A stretch of 7,845 nt of DNA from Melioribacter roseus (GTDB lineage Bacteria > Bacteroidota > Ignavibacteria > Ignavibacteriales > Melioribacteraceae). The position numbers were made by a program, and so were the translations under genes. The notes under the pieces were generated by a model, which saw nothing but the letters and a program-made list of their open reading frames with translations, was not told the DNA's origin and searched no databases. Numbering within the stretch: position 1 is the first letter of the stretch; the number at the start of each line of letters is the position of its first letter. The DNA lies in NCBI GenBank assembly GCA_020724325.1, contig DYHC01000038.1, forward strand, positions 2,971 to 10,815, read 5' to 3'. Positions 5,813 through 7,845 of this stretch are shown in pieces.

Positions 5813-7116
5813 AGGTACTTTCTCATCTTTGGTTTTATATCCAACAAAGTTTTTGGGGTTAGTGAAGGAAAAATATTTTCTGCAACATTAAGAATATCAA
5901 CAAACAAGCTTCTTAATAAAATTAACGCCGGACGGTTCTTTTCGATAATTATTGAAAATAATTTAACGGGACGATAAGGAATATCGCCGAAACCGTCATT
6001 ATTTAGATCATAACCTTTGTATTCGGACCAGTAATTGAATTCAAAAGAATTATAACTTCTTGTGCTGTTTGTGCTAACATCAAACGAATTGCTTATAAAG
6101 TTATTTCTTGCAAAAATATTATCCATAGAATTTGCCATTAATCTTATTGCCGTCCCGTTTTCTGCAAAATTATTTTCGAATGTATTAACCCTGTTGCATC
6201 CCTCAAAATATATTGCGCACGAGTTTTTCAGAAATTGATTGCGGTATATTTTACTATCCGAAATATCTTTTAAAAGAAGTCCAAACGCCGCACCGCCCCA
6301 ATTATATTCGAATCTATTGTTGTGCATATCAACATTTTTAGTAAACATCACCGCTACTCCAGAGCCGTTCTTCGTAAAGTTATTATGAGCGTATCTGCAG
6401 CTATCCGAAAACATAAAGTGAAGTCCGTATCGTAAGTTTGCTTCGCTTTGGTTTTGTTCAATTTCACTATTTTTTACGAACTCGAAATAGATCCCGTCGC
6501 GATGACCATTTATTTTATTGTTCTTAATTATCATGCCGCGGCACTGCCATAAATGTATTCCGTTGCCGGAGTAAGTTTCTTTCGTATTAAATGCTTCCAG
6601 TTTATTATTAAGTATCTTACAGCTGCTTGCTCTGGATAAGTAAATTCCAAAAAAGTTGTTAGAAAATATGTTCTCTTCTATTATGCAGTTTTTAACACTG
6701 TCCAGTTTTACAGCCGCATTATCGTAAATAAAATTTATTCCGCTATCTTTAAAAAGAAATCCTCTTATTAAAACATCATCAGATTTTATTTTCATTATCT
6801 CATATTTATTCTCTCCTGATAGAACCGGAAATCCTAACCCGATTATTTTAACCGACTTTTTTATAATAAGCGTATTTTCTTTGTATACTCCCTTTTCAAC
6901 AAGTATTGTATCGCCATCCTGTGCGGCAGTTAATACGGATTGTATGGTTTTGAAATAATTATTTGAACCAACGAGAAACGATTTAGCCGGGATAACCGGA
7001 ATTGATAAAAAGAAAATTATTATCAGAAGTGAAACCGAAATGCTTTTCTGATATCCCATTAACAATAAATTATGGAGAATCGTCCGGCAATATTTAATTC
7101 CATTTTGACTTAACAT
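5809..7116 (-). CDS. nosD: NosD, periplasmic beta-helix copper-maturation protein
   Basis: A 435-residue secreted right-handed beta-helix protein. A signal peptide (hydrophobic stretch about residues 26-43, ending IPAKS) leads to an N-terminal strand region (TIQSVLTAAQDGDTILVEKGVY, about 57-78, split here by domain edge) and then roughly ten solenoid coils with repeated NN.F / GIYL / GIHLW / N.I..N elements (about 85-345). The C-terminus carries the NosD hallmark FNYWSEYKGYDLNNDG followed by GDIPYRP (360-383). NosD works with NosF and NosY and takes Cu from NosL to build NosZ copper sites. The ATG at 7116 lies 23 bp inside nosL without a strong Shine-Dalgarno. Met20 (7059) would give a more standard signal peptide and is a real alternative start. 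The gene ends in an ATGA overlap with nosF. Confidence 0.94.
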   Translation of the reverse strand: MLSQNGIKYCRTILHNLLLMGYQKSISVSLLIIIFFLSIPVIPAKSFLVGSNNYFKTIQSVLTAAQDGDTILVEKGVYKENTLIIKKSVKIIGLGFPVLSGENKYEIMKIKSDDVLIRGFLFKDSGINFIYDNAAVKLDSVKNCIIEENIFSNNFFGIYLSRASSCKILNNKLEAFNTKETYSGNGIHLWQCRGMIIKNNKINGHRDGIYFEFVKNSEIEQNQSEANLRYGLHFMFSDSCRYAHNNFTKNGSGVAVMFTKNVDMHNNRFEYNWGGAAFGLLLKDISDSKIYRNQFLKNSCAIYFEGCNRVNTFENNFAENGTAIRLMANSMDNIFARNNFISNSFDVSTNSTRSYNSFEFNYWSEYKGYDLNNDGFGDIPYRPVKLFSIIIEKNRPALILLRSLFVDILNVAENIFPSLTPKTLLDIKPKMRKYL

Positions 7117-7543
7117 ATTTTACTAACTCGTTCCATCTGTAAATTTCACCGCTGACTTCTGACTTTACTAAGTTTAATTCCTCGTTATTCTTATGTGCGC
7201 TTAAGTTTAGTCCCATTGGACTTCTAAGATTATCGCTTCTTAAAAACCTTGCATCCTTTGCATTAAGGAAATTTCCTTTAGCAGAAAAGTCTGTGACCCA
7301 CATAGATCTAACTGTTTTTGAGTCAACTTTTGTAGAATAATCTGCAAGGCATTCAATGGAATCGAACTTGAAAATTTTTCCTTTATCCGATATCAATTCT
7401 GATCCGTATTTAGGATCGGATATTGTCATCATGCAGTTGGCGCAGTTATCTTCACCATACGCTATCGGTTCCGGTCCGGACTGACAGGAAATGGCAATAG
7501 ATATTACCAGCAAAAAAATTGTTGCCAATAAAATTTTTTTCAT
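7094..7543 (-). CDS. nosL: NosL, Cu(I)-binding lipoprotein
   Basis: A 149-residue lipoprotein. A short basic N-terminus and hydrophobic core end in a lipobox (AISC, with lipidated C20), so it should be anchored at the outer face of a membrane. The NosL metal motif follows at residues 33-39 (NCANCMM: C34, C37, M38, M39), then the family pattern ISDPKYGSELI, FKFDSIECLADY and, later, SPMGLNL. NosL binds Cu(I) and hands it to the NosDFY machinery or apo-NosZ. The ATG at 7543 has AGAGGAAA upstream at good spacing and overlaps the shifted-frame stop of the upstream membrane-protein gene by 4 bp. Its 3' end overlaps the longest reading of nosD. Length is normal for the family (~150-190). Confidence 0.95.
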   Translation of the reverse strand: MKKILLATIFLLVISIAISCQSGPEPIAYGEDNCANCMMTISDPKYGSELISDKGKIFKFDSIECLADYSTKVDSKTVRSMWVTDFSAKGNFLNAKDARFLRSDNLRSPMGLNLSAHKNNEELNLVKSEVSGEIYRWNELVKYVKSKWN

Positions 7544-7845
7544 AATACTTTATTTCCTCTTTTATCAAGTATAAAAGATGCAGCCGCCATAGATCCGGAA
7601 ACAAAAATTATAAAGCTGCCTATCCCCGGAAGAGATGTGGCTGTATATTTAGTAATTTTTTTGTCCCTATAACTGGCGGCTGATAACTCATACCGGGTAC
7701 TTTAATTGGTGCGGTAGGATTTAAGTTATGTCCGTAATCATATCCCCATAAGTAAAAATCGTACAGCCCGATAGACATTATTATTAACAAAGCGGCAATC
7801 CAGGCAGAAACAAATTTTCTATTTAGAAATGAAACCAATAATCCC
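7540..7845 (-). CDS. nos-cluster membrane protein, 5' partial and interrupted by a frameshift
   Basis: This is the C-terminal part of a small inner-membrane protein that I recognise, from memory, as a regular member of Bacteroidota-type nos clusters just before nosL. The first frame enters from beyond 7845. It shows one membrane helix (SAWIAALLIIMSIGLYDFYLW) and then the conserved GYDYGHNLNPTAPIKVPG and SYQPPVIGTKKLLN; it stops at 7620. From about 7645 the next frame continues the family pattern as TATSLPGIGSFIIFVSGS, a second helix, and a basic tail LDKRGNKVL. It stops at 7540 in an ATGA overlap with nosL. One base appears to be missing between LLN and TATS. The TTG at 7838 is not a credible start, since homologous sequence and a helix begin further upstream. 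Function is unproven; it probably supports NosZ biogenesis or electron supply. A sequencing error, a real pseudogene or recoding could explain the break. Confidence 0.8.
7553..7560 (-). promoter_or_regulatory. Shine-Dalgarno of nosL
   Basis: AGAGGAAA on the minus strand, 9 bases before the nosL ATG. It lies inside the shifted-frame coding end of the upstream gene and fixes the nosL start at 7543. Confidence 0.65.
7643..7649 (-). other. apparent 1-base deletion (frameshift point) in the nos membrane-protein gene
   Basis: In the minus-strand reading, LLN (CTA AAT) in frame 0 is followed by only two bases (AT) before ACA GCC ACA begins the shifted frame. A single codon, most likely for an aromatic or Ile residue, would be expected there, so one base is missing. 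The two frames join without any other loss of the family pattern. Confidence 0.7.

Noticed and set aside
5604..5891. Plus-strand open frame opposite the nosF start and nosD end
   Set aside because: It lies opposite conserved NosF motifs and shows no protein-like features of its own.
7656..7662. Seven-A slippery run (minus strand, A AAA AAA in the zero frame) as a site of programmed -1 frameshifting in the membrane-protein gene
   Set aside because: The phase is right for slippage, but slipping here would replace the expected LLN with ITK. The family pattern fits better if the frame changes after LLN, about 10 bases later, so a simple base deletion is preferred. It is not excluded.
1..7845. 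Insertion sequences, CRISPR arrays, tRNA or other RNA genes
   Set aside because: No direct-repeat arrays, terminal inverted repeats, transposase motifs or cloverleaf-like stretches were seen, and nearly every base is taken up by coding sequence.

Overview
The window is a compact, AT-rich piece of a bacterial chromosome carrying most of a nitrous oxide reductase (nos) accessory operon on the minus strand. The minus-strand gene order is: 3' part of a nos-linked membrane protein, nosL, nosD, nosF, nosY, a 4Fe-4S ferredoxin-domain protein, a DUF438/hemerythrin/PAS protein, a DUF1858-DUF2249 protein and a class I methyltransferase. The first gene, the short spacings and the absence of nosR are in the style of clade II (atypical) nos clusters of the Bacteroidota/Chlorobiota group. 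Recognisable Shine-Dalgarno sequences before several genes (for example AAGGAG, AAGGTGA, AGAGGAAA) fit Ignavibacteria better than typical Flavobacteriia or Bacteroidia. That placement is an inference from gene content and protein flavour only. The catalytic gene nosZ is not in the window and would be expected beyond the right edge.

Layout. Positions 1-912 (plus strand) hold the 3' part of an Rrf2-family regulator with a Cys cluster motif, followed after 7 bp by a membrane protein with a bacterial PH domain and a C-terminal zinc ribbon. These converge with, and overlap by 9 bp, the minus-strand operon that fills 904-7845. No gap between genes exceeds 27 bp. Several junctions overlap: ATGA at nosD/nosF, 14 bp at DUF438/DUF1858, 23 bp at nosL/nosD. 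This suggests one co-transcribed, translationally coupled unit.

How the genes work together. NosL is a periplasmic Cu(I)-binding lipoprotein. NosD (periplasmic beta-helix), NosF (ATPase) and NosY (permease) form the ABC-type complex needed to mature the copper sites of NosZ. The next three genes are not classical nos genes. They combine ferredoxin-like clusters with extra cysteines, a hemerythrin-like di-iron domain with a PAS sensor, and a DUF1858-DUF2249 fusion. They look like a cytoplasmic redox or NO-handling module attached to N2O respiration. This is the least described part of the window.

The most concrete anomaly is at the right edge. The membrane-protein gene upstream of nosL is interrupted by a -1 frameshift near 7645. 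Reading on in the shifted frame gives 34 more residues, including a second membrane helix, and ends in a 4-bp ATGA overlap with nosL. The intact gene therefore most likely ends at 7540, not 7620.
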